Below are positions 1 through 10,207 of a stretch of DNA of 64,000 nucleotides, piece by piece. The stretch lies in assembly GCF_004361065.1 (NCBI RefSeq), contig NZ_SELT01000005.1, positions 62,001-126,000 of the forward strand, written 5' to 3'. The translations under genes and the position numbers were made by a program. Numbering within the stretch: the first letter of the stretch is position 1; each line of letters begins with the position of its first letter. The notes below the pieces were generated by a model. The model was not told the DNA's origin and ran no database searches. It saw only the letters and a program-made list of their open reading frames with translations. Source of the DNA: Cognatilysobacter terrigena. GTDB lineage: Bacteria > Pseudomonadota > Gammaproteobacteria > Xanthomonadales > Xanthomonadaceae.

Positions 1-8
1 CTGATTTC

Positions 9-14
9 TATAGT
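9..14 (+). promoter_or_regulatory. Possible -10 element upstream of the DUF1800 gene
   Basis: TATAGT at 9-14 matches a sigma-70 -10 hexamer and lies 33 bases before the first start codon. The matching -35 would fall outside the window, so it cannot be tested. A purine-rich GGAGGGGG stretch follows at about 25-32. Only the -10 match is seen; promoter function is inferred. Confidence 0.3.
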
Positions 15-47
15 CCCTCGCACTGGAGGGGGATCCAGGGACAGGAC

Positions 48-1844
48 ATGAAGCGAACCATCTATCCGATGCGGGCCAACCGCGTTGCCCGCCGCGGTGC
101 GTTCTGGACGGTCACCCGCCGGGCCCCGGCCGCGGGCATGAGCCTCGCGCAGAAGTACGGCGACGGCCAGCGTATCCGCAGCCAGCCCTTCGTGGGCAGC
201 GTGACGCCCGACGTCGGCGCCGGTGCGTCCGCTCTGCCTGCCGACGTGCTCACCCTCGCCCGCGCGCCGTTCGCGGTGCGCATGCTGCGCAACCTCAGCT
301 TCGGCCCGACCAAGGCGTCGATCGCCGAATTCCAGGGTCTGGGCTCGACCGACACGCAGCGCCTCGCGAACTGGATCGACTGGCAACTCGACTACACGTC
401 GATCGACGACAGCGCCGTCGACGCGCGCCTGTCGCGCGCCGGCTACACCACGCTCGGCAAGTCGCTCACGCAGCTGTGGGCCGACCACGTCGTGCCGAAT
501 CCCGCGTACGAAGTGCGCATGCTTCCGGCACTCGAGATGCAGCGCGCCGCATTCGTGCGCGCGACGTACTCGCGTCGCCAGTTGCTGGAGATGACGGTCG
601 ACTTCTGGCACGACCACTTCAGCATCTACGGCTACGACTACTCCGCCGGCCCGGTGTCGCCGAGTTACGACCGCGACGTCATCCGCAAGAACGCGTTCGG
701 CAATTTCCGCACGATGCTCGAGGACGTGGCGAAGCATCCGTCGATGCTTTATTTCCTCGACAACTACTCGAACACCAAGGCCGGCCAGAACGAGAACTGG
801 GCGCGCGAGCTGATGGAGCTGCACACGCTCGGCACCGAGAACTACTACGGCTTCCAGGACCCGTCGACGCTGCCGCGCGATCCCGCCGACTCGACGTATC
901 CCGCCGGTTACACCGACATCGACGTCTACGAAGTCGCTGCCGCATTCACCGGCTGGACGCTGCGCGACGGCAACTGGCAGTACCCGAACGAGAACGACGG
1001 CACGTTCGTCTACCGCGCCGCATGGCACGACACGAACCCGAAGACCATCCTCGGCAAGCAGTATTTCCCCGAGCAGCCCGACATGAAGGACGGGCGCGAC
1101 GTCCTCGACCGGCTCGCGTCGCATCCGGCGGTCGCGCGCCACATCTGCGCCAAGATCATTCGCCGCTTCATCAACGACGTGCCCTCGCAGTCGCTGATCT
1201 GGAGCGCCGCGAAGGTGTTCCGCGACAACTGGCAGGCGCCGGACCAGATCGCGAAGGTGCTGCGCCACATCCTCAACTCCACCGAGATGTTCAACGCGTG
1301 GGGCAACAAGACGCGCAAGCCGTTCACCGCGATCGTCGCCGCGATGCGCGCGGGTGGCTCCGACTGGACGCTCGCGACCACCGGCGATCGCAGCAACGAG
1401 TTCGCGTGGCGCTTCGGGTTCACCGGCCACACGCCGTTCGGCTGGCCGGCGCCGAACGGCTATCCCGACGTCACCGCGCCGTGGTCGGGCTCGAACAGCT
1501 ACGGCCAGACGTGGCGCATGCTCGACTGGCTGACCGACACCACCGACGGCGGCTTTCCGCTCATCCCGGTGCTCGCGAACACGCGCGCGGACATCGCGGC
1601 AGGCTCGTGGACCGCGAACAACCTCGTCGACTACTGGTGCAACCGGTTGCTCGGTTACATCCCGGACGCGACGCGCCGCCAGGTGCTCGCCAAGGTCCTC
1701 GCGCAGAACGGTGACCCGGCGACGTACGTCATTACCGACACCGAAGCGTGGTCGGGCAACGACCTCAAGAAGCACTACAACCAGTCGCGGCTGAAGAGCA
1801 TGGTCTCGTTGATCCTGCTCTCGCCCGAGTTCCTGAGCCGCTGA
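48..1844 (+). CDS. DUF1800 domain-containing protein
   Basis: The product of 598 residues is a DUF1800 family protein, a family of unknown biochemical function in proteobacteria and planctomycetes. The family-typical region spans most of the protein, including the stretch with NWARELMELHTLG (about residue 250), where a long acidic/histidine-rich core follows. No convincing signal peptide is visible; the N-terminus is basic and may be mis-started. The stop is 10 bases before a DUF1501 gene, and this pairing of DUF1800 with DUF1501 recurs across bacteria, so the two products probably act together, perhaps at the cell envelope since the partner carries a Tat signal. The start at 48 has a GGGACAGG purine stretch just upstream. 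Family assignment is firm; function is unknown. Confidence 0.88.
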   Translation: MKRTIYPMRANRVARRGAFWTVTRRAPAAGMSLAQKYGDGQRIRSQPFVGSVTPDVGAGASALPADVLTLARAPFAVRMLRNLSFGPTKASIAEFQGLGSTDTQRLANWIDWQLDYTSIDDSAVDARLSRAGYTTLGKSLTQLWADHVVPNPAYEVRMLPALEMQRAAFVRATYSRRQLLEMTVDFWHDHFSIYGYDYSAGPVSPSYDRDVIRKNAFGNFRTMLEDVAKHPSMLYFLDNYSNTKAGQNENWARELMELHTLGTENYYGFQDPSTLPRDPADSTYPAGYTDIDVYEVAAAFTGWTLRDGNWQYPNENDGTFVYRAAWHDTNPKTILGKQYFPEQPDMKDGRDVLDRLASHPAVARHICAKIIRRFINDVPSQSLIWSAAKVFRDNWQAPDQIAKVLRHILNSTEMFNAWGNKTRKPFTAIVAAMRAGGSDWTLATTGDRSNEFAWRFGFTGHTPFGWPAPNGYPDVTAPWSGSNSYGQTWRMLDWLTDTTDGGFPLIPVLANTRADIAAGSWTANNLVDYWCNRLLGYIPDATRRQVLAKVLAQNGDPATYVITDTEAWSGNDLKKHYNQSRLKSMVSLILLSPEFLSR

Positions 1845-1854
1845 GGGCGACGCC

Positions 1855-3312
1855 ATGCACACCACACGATTCAGCCGTCGTCAGTTCCTCAAGGGCGTCT
1901 GCGCGACCGCCGCGGCCACCGCGATCGGCCCGCGCCTCATGTTCGGCAACGAAGCGCATGCCGCGGGCACGGATGGCGATGTCGTCGTCATGCTGTTCCT
2001 GCGCGGCGCGATGGACGGCCTCAACTTCGTCGTCCCGCTCGGCAGCAGCGACCGCGTCTATTACGAATCGGTGCGCCCCAACCTCAACATCGCGGCGAGC
2101 GGCACCTACGGCGCATTGCCGCTGACGTATGCCGACGGCAGCGCGAGCAGCTTCGGCCTGCATCCGTCCGCGAGCGGCCTGCGCGATCTGTGGAATGCGA
2201 GCCGGCTCGCGGTCGTGCACGCCGCCGGCCTCACGACCTCCGCGTCGCGCAGCCACTTCGACGCGCAGATGGCGATCGAACAGGGCGTCGCGCGCGGGCT
2301 CAACACGGGCTGGATGGCGCGCGCGGTGTCGACGCAGACAGGCGTTGCGAACGCGAGCATGGCCGCGCTGGCCTGCATGCCGCGCGAGCCGGTGTCGCTC
2401 AACGGCACGACGCGCGCGATCACGATGGAGAGCCCGTCGGACTTCCAGCTCAACCTCGGCGCCTGGGCGTGGATGAAGACGCGCTCGGATTCGCCTGCGG
2501 GCCTCGTCGGCATGCAGGAAACGCTCAAGCAGATGTGGGGCGGACAGACCGCGCTCGAAGGCAACGGGGCGCTTGCGGAGACGGCGCTGCGCGTCGTCGC
2601 GGCGCAGCCCTACGGCGCGCTCCCAACGACGTGGCCGACGACGCAGATCGCGCAGGAGCTGTGGACGGTCGCGCAATCGATCAAGTTCGGCATCGGCCTG
2701 CGCTACGCGGCCGTCGACCTCGGCGGCTGGGACACGCACGACGCCCAGGGCACCGCGGGCTCGGGCTATCACTACTACCAGAACAAGATCGCGGAACTCT
2801 CGCAGGCGCTGTCGGCGTTTCAGGCGGAGCTCGAAGCGAACGGCAACGCGGGGCGCGTGACAACGGTCGTGATGTCCGAATTCGGACGTCGCATCCGCCA
2901 GAACGCCGCGGGCGGCACCGATCACGGCTACGGCAATCCCATGCTCGTGATGGGCGGCGCAGTGAACGGCCGGCGTCTCTACGGCCAGTGGCCGGGCCTC
3001 ACCGACACCGTGGTCGCCGCGGCGAACGGCGACTTGCCGGTGACCACCGACTACCGGCGCGTCGTCTCGGAAATCCTCATCCGCCGCATGGGCAATAACA
3101 ACCTGTCGACGATCTTCCCCGGCTATTCGGGGCACACGCCGCTCGGCATCATGCAGGGCACCGACATGACCGCCGCGATGGCGCCGATGAAGGCGAGCTC
3201 GTCCGCGATGGCGGCGACGCCGCAACAGAGCGAACAGGACATCGCGATCGAACAGGCGCTGCGTGCACGCGGTGGCTCGGTGCGCGACCAGATCCTGCGT
3301 CGCATGCTCTGA
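1855..3312 (+). CDS. DUF1501 family protein with Tat signal
   Basis: This 485-residue protein starts with a twin-arginine export signal: SRRQFLKG at residues 7-14, followed by an Ala-rich hydrophobic stretch and a likely AHA cleavage site near residue 37. The rest matches DUF1501, a family related in fold to the alkaline phosphatase/sulfatase superfamily. Recognisable segments are LRGAMDGLNFVVPLG near the N-terminus, DLGGWDTHDAQG in the middle and TDHGYGNPMLVMGG near residue 357, where Asp and His residues could bind metal. It is the second gene of a two-gene unit with the DUF1800 gene, separated by 10 bases, and is followed by an intrinsic terminator. A folded, cofactor-bearing periplasmic enzyme is a fair inference from Tat export; its substrate is unknown. 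Confidence 0.88.
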   Translation: MHTTRFSRRQFLKGVCATAAATAIGPRLMFGNEAHAAGTDGDVVVMLFLRGAMDGLNFVVPLGSSDRVYYESVRPNLNIAASGTYGALPLTYADGSASSFGLHPSASGLRDLWNASRLAVVHAAGLTTSASRSHFDAQMAIEQGVARGLNTGWMARAVSTQTGVANASMAALACMPREPVSLNGTTRAITMESPSDFQLNLGAWAWMKTRSDSPAGLVGMQETLKQMWGGQTALEGNGALAETALRVVAAQPYGALPTTWPTTQIAQELWTVAQSIKFGIGLRYAAVDLGGWDTHDAQGTAGSGYHYYQNKIAELSQALSAFQAELEANGNAGRVTTVVMSEFGRRIRQNAAGGTDHGYGNPMLVMGGAVNGRRLYGQWPGLTDTVVAAANGDLPVTTDYRRVVSEILIRRMGNNNLSTIFPGYSGHTPLGIMQGTDMTAAMAPMKASSSAMAATPQQSEQDIAIEQALRARGGSVRDQILRRML

Positions 3313-3333
3313 TCGTTCGAAGTTGCACATGAG

Positions 3334-3363
3334 AAGAGCGGGCATTGCCCGCTCTTTTCGTTT
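3334..3363 (+). terminator. Intrinsic terminator after the DUF1501 gene
   Basis: A perfect 10-bp stem (AAGAGCGGGC, loop ATT, GCCCGCTCTT) is followed by a T-rich run ending near 3363. It lies 21 bases after the DUF1501 stop codon and fits termination of the DUF1800-DUF1501 transcript. Confidence 0.8.
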
Positions 3364-3415
3364 GCGCCGGTATCGAGGTGTGCGCGGCGCGCATGTGGCG
3401 GGCGCAGCGACCGAC

Positions 3416-3442
3416 AAAGAAAAAGCGGGCCGAAGCCCGCTT
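3416..3442 (-). terminator. Intrinsic terminator after pnp
   Basis: On the minus strand an 8-bp GC-rich stem (GAAGCGGGC / GCCCGCTT with a TTCG loop) is followed by TTTTTCTTT. It lies about 30 bases after the pnp stop and closes the metY-to-pnp block. It faces the terminator of the convergent DUF1501 gene. Confidence 0.75.
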
Positions 3443-3470
3443 CTTCAGAATCCAGCAATGACCGCCGCGC

Positions 3471-5579
3471 TTACGCCGCCGGCGTGCCCTCGCCTTCCTC
3501 GACGGCATTCATCGACAGGCGGATGCGGCCCTGCTTGTCGACTTCCAGCACCTTGACCTTCACCACGTCGCCTTCCTTGAGCTTGTCGGACACCTTCTCG
3601 ACGCGCTCGTTGGAGATCTGCGACACGTGCACCAGGCCGTCCTTGCCGGGCAGGATCGTGACGAACGCACCGAAGTCCATGATCTTCGCGACCTTGCCTT
3701 CGTAGATGCGGCCCGGCTCGACGTCCGAGACGATCTGGTCGATGCGCGCCTTCGCGGCTTGCGCGGCGGCGGCGTTGACCGAAGCGATGACGATCGTGCC
3801 GTCGTCCTGGATGTCGATCTGCGTACCGGTTTCCTTGGTGATCGACTGGATCGTCGCGCCACCCTTGCCGATCACTTCGCGGATCTTGTCCGGGTGGATC
3901 TTCATGGTGAGCAGGCGCGGCGCGTACTCGGAGAGCTCCGTGCGCGCGGTCGTGATCGCCTTCGCCATCTCGCCGAGGATGTGCAGACGGCCTTCCTTCG
4001 CCTGCGCGAGCGCGACCTTCATGATCTCTTCGGTGATGCCCTGGATCTTGATGTCCATCTGCAGGGCGGTGATGCCTTCCGACGTACCGGCGACCTTGAA
4101 GTCCATGTCGCCGAGGTGATCTTCGTCACCGAGGATGTCGGACAGCACGGCGAAGTCGTTGCCTTCCTTGATCAGGCCCATCGCGATGCCCGCGACCGGC
4201 GCCTTGATCGGGACGCCCGCATCCATCAGCGCCAGCGACGAACCGCAGACCGACGCCATGGACGACGAACCGTTCGACTCGGTGATCTCCGACACGACGC
4301 GAACCGTGTACGGGAACTCTTCCATCGTCGGCATGACGGCGAGGATGCCGCGCTTGGCAAGACGGCCATGGCCGATCTCGCGACGCTTCGGGCCCATCAT
4401 GCGGCCGGTCTCGCCCACCGAGTACGGCGGGAAGTTGTAGTGGAACAGGAAGTGTTCCTTGTACTCGCCCGACACGGCGTCGATGATCTGGCCGTCGCGC
4501 GCGGTGCCGAGGGTCGCGATGACCAGCGCCTGCGTCTCGCCGCGCGTGAACAGCGCGGAGCCGTGCGTACGCGGCAGCACGCCGATCTTGCAGTCGATCG
4601 GACGGACCGTCGTCAGGTCGCGGCCGTCGATGCGCTTGCGCGTGCGCAGCACCGACTGGCGCATCGTCTGATATTCCTGCTCGCCGAATTCCTTCGACAC
4701 GTCGCCCACGTTCCAACCGTTGGCTTCGACGTGCGGCTGCAGCATCTCGAGCGCGGCCTTCTTGAGCGTCTGGATCGACGCGCGGCGGTCGGCCGTGTTG
4801 ACGACCTGGTACGCGGCGCCGAGGCGATCACCGATCGCATTGCGCAGCGCGTCGATCATCGACTCGTTCTTGGCCGGCGGCTGCCAGTCCCAAGGCTGCG
4901 TGCCGGCGTCGCGCACCAGCTCGTTGATCGCATTGATTGCGACCTGCTGCGCCTGGTGGCCGAACATCACCGCGCCCAGCATCACGTCTTCCGACAGCAC
5001 GTCGGCTTCGGATTCGACCATCAGCACGGCGTCCTTGGTGCCGGCGACGACGAGCTCGAGCTGCGATTCCTTCAGTTGCGACGTGGTCGGGTTGAGCACG
5101 TACTGGCCGTTGATGTAGCCGACCTTGGCGGCTGCGATCGGGCCCTGGAACGGTGCACCGGTCAGCGCCAGCGCAGCGGACGCACCAATCATCGCCGGGA
5201 TGTCACCGTCGATTTCCGGGTTGAGCGAGACCACCGTGGCGATAATCTGGACTTCGTTCTTGAACTCTTCCGGGAAGAGCGGACGGATCGGACGGTCGAT
5301 CAGTCGCGACGTCAGCGTTTCCTTCTCCGTCGCGCGGCCTTCGCGCTTGAAGAAGCCGCCCGGGATGCGGCCACCGGCGTAGAACTTCTCCTGGTAGTCG
5401 ACGGTGAGCGGGAAGAAGTCCTGGCCTTCGCGTGCCGTCTTGGCGGCAACGGCCGCAACGAGCACCACGGTGTCGTCCATCTTCACGATGACGGCGCCGC
5501 CCGCCTGGCGGGCAATTTCGCCAGTCTCGAGCGTGACCTGATGGGCGCCGTACTGGAAGGTCTTGGTAATTTTCGCCAC
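3471..5579 (-). CDS. pnp: Polyribonucleotide nucleotidyltransferase (PNPase)
   Basis: PNPase degrades RNA 3'-to-5' by phosphorolysis and is a core part of the RNA degradosome. The 702-residue product has the expected order: two RNase PH-like domains with the catalytic aspartates in [11 protein letters not shown] and LQMDIKI, a KH domain ([17 protein letters not shown]) and a C-terminal S1 domain ([18 protein letters not shown]). The GTG start at 5579 is preferred because AAGGAA lies about 9 bases upstream and the product then begins with the conserved [10 protein letters not shown]; an in-frame ATG 90 bases further up would add unconserved residues and overlap the rpsO terminator. It follows rpsO, as in E. 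coli, and an intrinsic hairpin lies between them. Confidence 0.97.
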   Translation of the reverse strand: MAKITKTFQYGAHQVTLETGEIARQAGGAVIVKMDDTVVLVAAVAAKTAREGQDFFPLTVDYQEKFYAGGRIPGGFFKREGRATEKETLTSRLIDRPIRPLFPEEFKNEVQIIATVVSLNPEIDGDIPAMIGASAALALTGAPFQGPIAAAKVGYINGQYVLNPTTSQLKESQLELVVAGTKDAVLMVESEADVLSEDVMLGAVMFGHQAQQVAINAINELVRDAGTQPWDWQPPAKNESMIDALRNAIGDRLGAAYQVVNTADRRASIQTLKKAALEMLQPHVEANGWNVGDVSKEFGEQEYQTMRQSVLRTRKRIDGRDLTTVRPIDCKIGVLPRTHGSALFTRGETQALVIATLGTARDGQIIDAVSGEYKEHFLFHYNFPPYSVGETGRMMGPKRREIGHGRLAKRGILAVMPTMEEFPYTVRVVSEITESNGSSSMASVCGSSLALMDAGVPIKAPVAGIAMGLIKEGNDFAVLSDILGDEDHLGDMDFKVAGTSEGITALQMDIKIQGITEEIMKVALAQAKEGRLHILGEMAKAITTARTELSEYAPRLLTMKIHPDKIREVIGKGGATIQSITKETGTQIDIQDDGTIVIASVNAAAAQAAKARIDQIVSDVEPGRIYEGKVAKIMDFGAFVTILPGKDGLVHVSQISNERVEKVSDKLKEGDVVKVKVLEVDKQGRIRLSMNAVEEGEGTPAA

Positions 5580-5645
5580 GTTGTGTAATTCCTTGGATCG
5601 CTTGGTTTCGTCCGGAGCCCCTGCCCCGGCCGTACTGCTTTCGTT

Positions 5646-5683
5646 GCCCAAAAACGAACCGCGGCGCATCGCTGCGCCGCGGT
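5646..5683 (-). terminator. Terminator/attenuator between rpsO and pnp
   Basis: A perfect 11-bp stem (arms 5658-5668 and 5673-5683, 4-base loop) is followed on the minus strand by TTCGTTTTT. It starts 10 bases after the rpsO stop. By analogy with the E. coli rpsO-pnp region it should uncouple rpsO from pnp expression; partial read-through would feed pnp. Confidence 0.8.
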
Positions 5684-5693
5684 CGGTGATTCT

Positions 5694-5954
5694 TTAGCGG
5701 CGCAGACCGAGCTTCTCGATCAGGGCCTTGTAGCGCTCGTTGTCTTTGCGCTTCAGGTAGTCCAGCAGGCTGCGGCGGCGGTTGACCATCTGCAGCAGGC
5801 CGCGACGCGAGTGGTGGTCCTGCTTGTGAATCTTGAAGTGCTCGGTCAGCTGCTCGATGCGCGCGGTGAGCAGGGCGACCTGCACTTCCGGCGAGCCCGT
5901 GTCGTTCGTGCCGCGGGCGTGCTCGCCAATGACCTTGGAGGTATCGATAGACAT
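5694..5954 (-). CDS. rpsO: 30S ribosomal protein S15
   Basis: S15 is a primary 16S rRNA binding protein of the small subunit and organises the central domain. The 86-residue product has the family length and conserved stretches ([35 protein letters not shown]). The start at 5954 has AAGGAA about 8 bases upstream; a much longer in-frame extension has no conserved content. Its own strong promoter lies about 110 bases upstream, giving a long leader, which in E. coli is where S15 represses its own translation; whether this leader folds the same way is not established here. A terminator hairpin follows. Confidence 0.98.
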   Translation of the reverse strand: MSIDTSKVIGEHARGTNDTGSPEVQVALLTARIEQLTEHFKIHKQDHHSRRGLLQMVNRRRSLLDYLKRKDNERYKALIEKLGLRR

Positions 5955-6066
5955 CGTTTTTCCTTGAGACGCGGAACCTGCAGAGACGCTCGGCGACGGA
6001 ACTACCGCGCCGACGCACCGCCTGGTCCGTCGGGTGAAAAGAAGGGGTGCCCGAAAGGGCGCGCGT

Positions 6067-6095
6067 ATTGTAGCCGCGGGGCTGGACCCCAACAA
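6067..6095 (-). promoter_or_regulatory. Sigma-70 promoter of rpsO
   Basis: On the minus strand TTGTTG (6095-6090) and TACAAT (6072-6067) are separated by exactly 17 bases. This predicts a start near 6060 and a leader of about 105 bases before rpsO. The leader starts with a short GCCC/GGGC hairpin followed by a pyrimidine run, which could also act as a weak terminator for truB. Confidence 0.75.
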
Positions 6096-6114
6096 GGTGA
6101 ACAGCACCGCGCCG

Positions 6115-7098
6115 CTAAGCGGCGGGCTCGGACGCCCAGCTGAAAAGCCGCTGTGGTCGCAGGCGGCCGCCGTCGATCGTCGCCAGGCCGAGCACACGGG
6201 CGCCGGTTCCTGCGACGACGACCAGATCGGCATCGCCATGGCTCGCGGCGCTCGATGCGGCTGCGTCGGACCGATTTGCGACGGGGGCGGCAGCTCCCGC
6301 GGGCAAAGCGACGGATTGCCCGTAGCCGAAGCGGCGGCTGGCCTCGGCGTCGAGATCGACGCGGACTCGATGGGCCAGCCCGTCTTCAATGGAGATCAAC
6401 GAGGCGTCCAAGGCCGCTTCGTCGGCGGCCGCCAGCGCCTGCAGCGCGTCGAGCGTCCACATGCGCGGCGTCCGGAAGGGGTCGACCCACAGACGCCGCA
6501 GCGAGGTGACATGCGCGCCGCAGCCCAGCGACTCGCCGAGGTCCCGAACCAAGCTGCGCACGTAGGTACCGGAGCCGCATTCGACCGACAGCCGAAGCTC
6601 GTCACCATCGCGGCCGGTGAGCTGGAAGGAAGCGACATCCACGTCGCGTTCCGGCGCCTCGACCGCCTCGCCGCGGCGGGCACGTGCATACAACGGCTCA
6701 CCGCCCTGCTTCAGCGCGGAATAGATCGGCGCGCGCTGGCGGATGCGACCGCGCAACGAGGACATCGCGGCGTCGATGGTGGCGTCGTCGAGTGCAGGCA
6801 CGGGCCGCCCGCGCAGTGCGACGCCGTCGGCATCGTCCGTGTCGGTGGTGAGGCCGAGGCGCGCTGTCGTCTCGTACGCCTTATGCGCGCCGAGCAGAAG
6901 CCCGGCGATCTTCGTCGCCTCGCCGAAGCACACCGGCAGCAGGCCGGTGGCGAGCGGATCGAGACTGCCGGTATGGCCGGCCTTCTCCGCTCGAAAGAGA
7001 AGACGGACGCGCTGCAGCGCCTGGTTCGAGCTCATGCCCGACGGCTTGTCGAGCAGCAGGATGCCGTCGAGACGACGGAAACGCGTTCGCGACTTCAT
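6115..7098 (-). CDS. truB: tRNA pseudouridine(55) synthase TruB
   Basis: TruB makes pseudouridine 55 in the T-loop of tRNAs. The 327-residue product carries the family start [15 protein letters not shown] and the catalytic motif [12 protein letters not shown] with the essential Asp at about residue 47, followed by the PUA-like C-terminal region. It lies 12 bases after rbfA in the conserved rimP-nusA-infB-rbfA-truB-rpsO-pnp order. Length and motifs are normal. Confidence 0.96.
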   Translation of the reverse strand: MKSRTRFRRLDGILLLDKPSGMSSNQALQRVRLLFRAEKAGHTGSLDPLATGLLPVCFGEATKIAGLLLGAHKAYETTARLGLTTDTDDADGVALRGRPVPALDDATIDAAMSSLRGRIRQRAPIYSALKQGGEPLYARARRGEAVEAPERDVDVASFQLTGRDGDELRLSVECGSGTYVRSLVRDLGESLGCGAHVTSLRRLWVDPFRTPRMWTLDALQALAAADEAALDASLISIEDGLAHRVRVDLDAEASRRFGYGQSVALPAGAAAPVANRSDAAASSAASHGDADLVVVAGTGARVLGLATIDGGRLRPQRLFSWASEPAA

Positions 7099-7110
7099 GG
7101 CGACGCCGCG

Positions 7111-7488
7111 TCAGCCCGCGACGTCGTCGCCGGCCTCGCCACGCGGACGCACCTGATCGAGCAGGCGGTCGATCTTCTCGCCACGATCGAGCGACTCGTC
7201 GTAGACGAAATGCAGCTCCGGCACGTGGCGCAACTTCACCGCGCGCGCGAGCTCGTAACGGATTTCCTTCGCCGCATCGCGCAGACCCTTGATGGCCTCC
7301 TGCGAGCGCTCGGGTTGCAGCGCAGTGACGAACACCTTGGCGTGCGCCATGTCGCGCGTCACTTCGACGTCGGACACGCTCACCGACGGAAGCCCGAGCT
7401 CGCGCACGGCCTCGTGCACGAGCGTGCCCAGCTCGCGACGGAGCTGGGCGGAAACGCGATCGGTGCGATGGAAGCTCTTCGAAGGCAT
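7111..7488 (-). CDS. rbfA: 30S ribosome-binding factor RbfA
   Basis: RbfA is a late 30S assembly and cold-adaptation factor that binds near the 16S 5' helix. The product has 125 residues, normal for the family, with the KH-like core ending in the conserved HVPELHFVYDESLDRG. The start at 7488 gives MPSKSFHRTDRV, the usual N-terminus; it lies 5 bases after the infB stop, so translation is probably coupled to infB. A longer in-frame extension overlaps infB and has no conserved residues. Confidence 0.95.
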   Translation of the reverse strand: MPSKSFHRTDRVSAQLRRELGTLVHEAVRELGLPSVSVSDVEVTRDMAHAKVFVTALQPERSQEAIKGLRDAAKEIRYELARAVKLRHVPELHFVYDESLDRGEKIDRLLDQVRPRGEAGDDVAG

Positions 7489-7493
7489 GTCGA

Positions 7494-10085
7494 TTACAGC
7501 GTGCGCTGGACCTCGATGCGCTCGAAGCATTCGATCTGGTCGCCCGGCTTGATGTCGTTGTACGCCTTGACGCCGATACCGCATTCGGTGCCCTGGCGCA
7601 CTTCGTCGACGTTCTCCTTGAAGCGACGCAGCGACTCGAGCTCGCCTTCGAAGATGACCGTCTGCTGGCGCAGCACGCGGATCGGCTTGCTGCGCTTGAC
7701 CACGCCCTCGACCACCATGCAACCCGCGACCGCGCCGAACTTCGACGATCGGAACACGTCGCGCACCTCGGCCGTACCGATGATCTCCTCGCGGATCTCC
7801 TTGCCGAGCACGCCCGAGGCGATCTGCTTCACCTGGTCGATGACGTCGTAGATGATCGAGAAATAGCGCAGGTCGACGCCCTGGTTCTCGATGACCTTGC
7901 GCGCCGACGCATCGGCACGGACGTTGAAGCCGATCACCGTGGCCTTCGACGTCGCCGCGAGCTGTGCATCCGACTCGGTGATGCCGCCGACGCCCGAACC
8001 GATCACGTTGATGCGGATCTGCTCGTTGGACAGGCCGGTCAGCGCATCGCGAAGCGCCTGCACCGAACCCTGTACGTCCGCCTTGACGACGAGGTTGAGC
8101 GTGAGCTGGCCGGCGCCCTCGCCCATCTGCGCGAGGATGTCTTCCATGCGGTTGCCGGTCTGCGCGACGAGGCGATGCTCGCGACGCTTGGCGTCACGCT
8201 GCTGCGCGACGTCCTTCGCGAGGCGTTCGTCCTCGACGACGACCAGATCGTCGCCCGCATCCGGCACGCCCGACAGACCGAGCACCTGCACCGGAATGGA
8301 CGGACCCGCCGACTGCACCTGCTGGCCGTTCTCGTCGAACAGTGCACGCACGCGGCCGTACTGCACGCCGCAGACCACGTAGTCACCCTTCTGCAGCTCG
8401 CCCGACTGCACGAGCAGCGTCGCGACCGGGCCACGGCCCTTGTCGAGCGACGACTCGATGACGACGCCGGTCGCACGACCGGTCGGCACCGCACGCAGCT
8501 CCAGCACTTCGGCCTGCAGGCTCAGCGCATCGAGCAGATCGTCGACGCCCGCACCCGTCTTGGCGGAGAGCTCGACCATCTGCGTGTCGCCACCGAACTC
8601 TTCGGCCACGATGTCGTGCGCGAGCAGTTCGTTCTTGACGCGGCTCGGGTCGGCGTCGGACTTGTCGATCTTGTTGATCGCGACGACCAGCGGAACGCCC
8701 GCGGACTTCGCGTGCTGGATCGCTTCGATCGTCTGCGGCATGACGCCGTCGTCGGCCGCGACCACCAGCACCACGACGTCGGTCAGCTTCGCACCGCGCG
8801 CGCGCATCGCCGAGAACGCGGCGTGGCCCGGGGTGTCGAGGAAGCTGATGACGCCCTTCGGCGTTTCGACGTGGTACGCGCCGATGTGCTGCGTGATGCC
8901 ACCGGCTTCGCCCGACGCGACCTTCGTGCGACGGATGTAGTCGAGCAGCGATGTCTTGCCGTGGTCGACGTGACCCATGATCGTGACGACCGGCGGACGC
9001 GGCACGCGCTCGCCCTGCGTCTCCTCGACGTGCGCGATGAGCAGGTCTTCCGCCGTCGTGTCATCGGCGCGAATGGCCGTGTGGCCCAGCTCCTCGGTCA
9101 CGAGCACGGCGGTGTCGTGGTCGATGGTCTGGTTGATCGTGGCCATCACGCCCATCTTGAAGAGCGCCTTGACGACGTCGCCACCCTTGAGTGCGAGCTT
9201 CTGCGCGAGCTCGGCGACCGTGACGGTCTCGCCGATCGCCACTTCACGCCGCACCGGTGCGGTCGGGCGCTGGAAGCCGGTACCGGTACGGCTCTGGTCC
9301 GGCTGGCGACGCTGCGGCTTGCCACCCGGCTTGCCGCGACCGCCCGCACCGCGACGCGCGCGGTCGGCGGCGCTGAGGTGCATCTGGCCGGCAAAGCGGC
9401 TGGCGCGGTCGTCGTCCTCGACGCCCGCGACCATCGCGTGCGAGCCGCGGGTCTTGTGGGCCGGTGCATGCGACGGCGCGCGCGCCGGCTCGGCCGCACG
9501 CGGCGCCGGACGGCCATGACCGCCGGTCGGACGACGCGTCTCGGTTTCGACTTCAGCCGCGGCCTGCTTCTCGCGCTCGGCTTCGAGGCGCGCGCGCTCG
9601 GCGGCTTCGGCCTCCAGGCGCGTGCGCTCGATTTCCTCGGCGCGACGACGGTCCGACTCGGCGAGGCGCTGCTGCTCGTCGAGGTTGCGCTGACGCGATT
9701 CCTCGAGCTTGCGCAGGATCTCGGCACGCTCGTCGGTCTCGCCGCCCGCGCCGCCGGCTGCGTTCGCATCCGGACGCACGAGCGTGACCTTCTTGCGGAC
9801 GACGACGTCGACCGTCTGCTTCGCCTTGCCGCCGCCGACGGTGATTTCCTGCTTGCGGCTGCGGTTGAGCGTGATCTTCTTGGGCGCGTCGACTTCAGCG
9901 GCCGCGCCGTCGCTCTTGCCGTGCGCACGCTTCAGGAAGCCGAGCAGCTTCACCTTTTCGATGCTGGTCACGACCTGATCGGGGCCGCTGAACGCCATGC
10001 CGGCTTCCGCCAGCTGTTCCAGCAGCTTCTCGACCGGCGTATTGACCAGTTCGGCGAGCTTGCGAATCGTGGTTTGCTGCGACAT
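7494..10085 (-). CDS. infB: Translation initiation factor IF-2
   Basis: IF-2 is the GTPase that brings fMet-tRNA to the 30S subunit and promotes subunit joining. The 863-residue product shows an N-terminal IF2_N domain (residues 1-50), a long charged Arg/Glu/Ala linker (about 110-290), a second IF2_N-like domain (about 285-340), the G domain with GHVDHGKT at 371-378, DTPGH at 417-421 and NKID at 471-474, then the C-terminal beta-barrel and fMet-binding domains. It is followed by rbfA and preceded by nusA with a 122-base gap that holds a possible -10 (TAGAAT on the minus strand at 10139-10134), so some independent transcription is possible. Confidence 0.98.
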   Translation of the reverse strand: MSQQTTIRKLAELVNTPVEKLLEQLAEAGMAFSGPDQVVTSIEKVKLLGFLKRAHGKSDGAAAEVDAPKKITLNRSRKQEITVGGGKAKQTVDVVVRKKVTLVRPDANAAGGAGGETDERAEILRKLEESRQRNLDEQQRLAESDRRRAEEIERTRLEAEAAERARLEAEREKQAAAEVETETRRPTGGHGRPAPRAAEPARAPSHAPAHKTRGSHAMVAGVEDDDRASRFAGQMHLSAADRARRGAGGRGKPGGKPQRRQPDQSRTGTGFQRPTAPVRREVAIGETVTVAELAQKLALKGGDVVKALFKMGVMATINQTIDHDTAVLVTEELGHTAIRADDTTAEDLLIAHVEETQGERVPRPPVVTIMGHVDHGKTSLLDYIRRTKVASGEAGGITQHIGAYHVETPKGVISFLDTPGHAAFSAMRARGAKLTDVVVLVVAADDGVMPQTIEAIQHAKSAGVPLVVAINKIDKSDADPSRVKNELLAHDIVAEEFGGDTQMVELSAKTGAGVDDLLDALSLQAEVLELRAVPTGRATGVVIESSLDKGRGPVATLLVQSGELQKGDYVVCGVQYGRVRALFDENGQQVQSAGPSIPVQVLGLSGVPDAGDDLVVVEDERLAKDVAQQRDAKRREHRLVAQTGNRMEDILAQMGEGAGQLTLNLVVKADVQGSVQALRDALTGLSNEQIRINVIGSGVGGITESDAQLAATSKATVIGFNVRADASARKVIENQGVDLRYFSIIYDVIDQVKQIASGVLGKEIREEIIGTAEVRDVFRSSKFGAVAGCMVVEGVVKRSKPIRVLRQQTVIFEGELESLRRFKENVDEVRQGTECGIGVKAYNDIKPGDQIECFERIEVQRTL

Positions 10086-10207
10086 TCGGTTTCCGTTTCT
10101 CGTTGCGCGGCCGAAGCCGGGCGTATCCGTTGAATTCTAGCTCGGGCGTTCCGCCGCCCCGTCACCGGGGCGACCGCCGGACCCGGGCCGGCGGCCTGCG
10201 CAGCCGC

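Noticed and set aside
1765-3417. A 550-codon minus-strand frame opposite the DUF1501 gene
   Set aside because: Arg/Ala/His-rich antisense frame; the sense strand has a Tat signal and a terminator in the right place.
3627-5588. A 653-codon plus-strand frame opposite pnp
   Set aside because: Its composition (Arg/Asp/His/Leu/Val repeats) is that of reverse-complemented coding DNA; pnp on the other strand has complete domains.
8175-10133. A 652-codon plus-strand frame opposite infB
   Set aside because: Antisense to the IF-2 G domain and linker; no domain and no Shine-Dalgarno.
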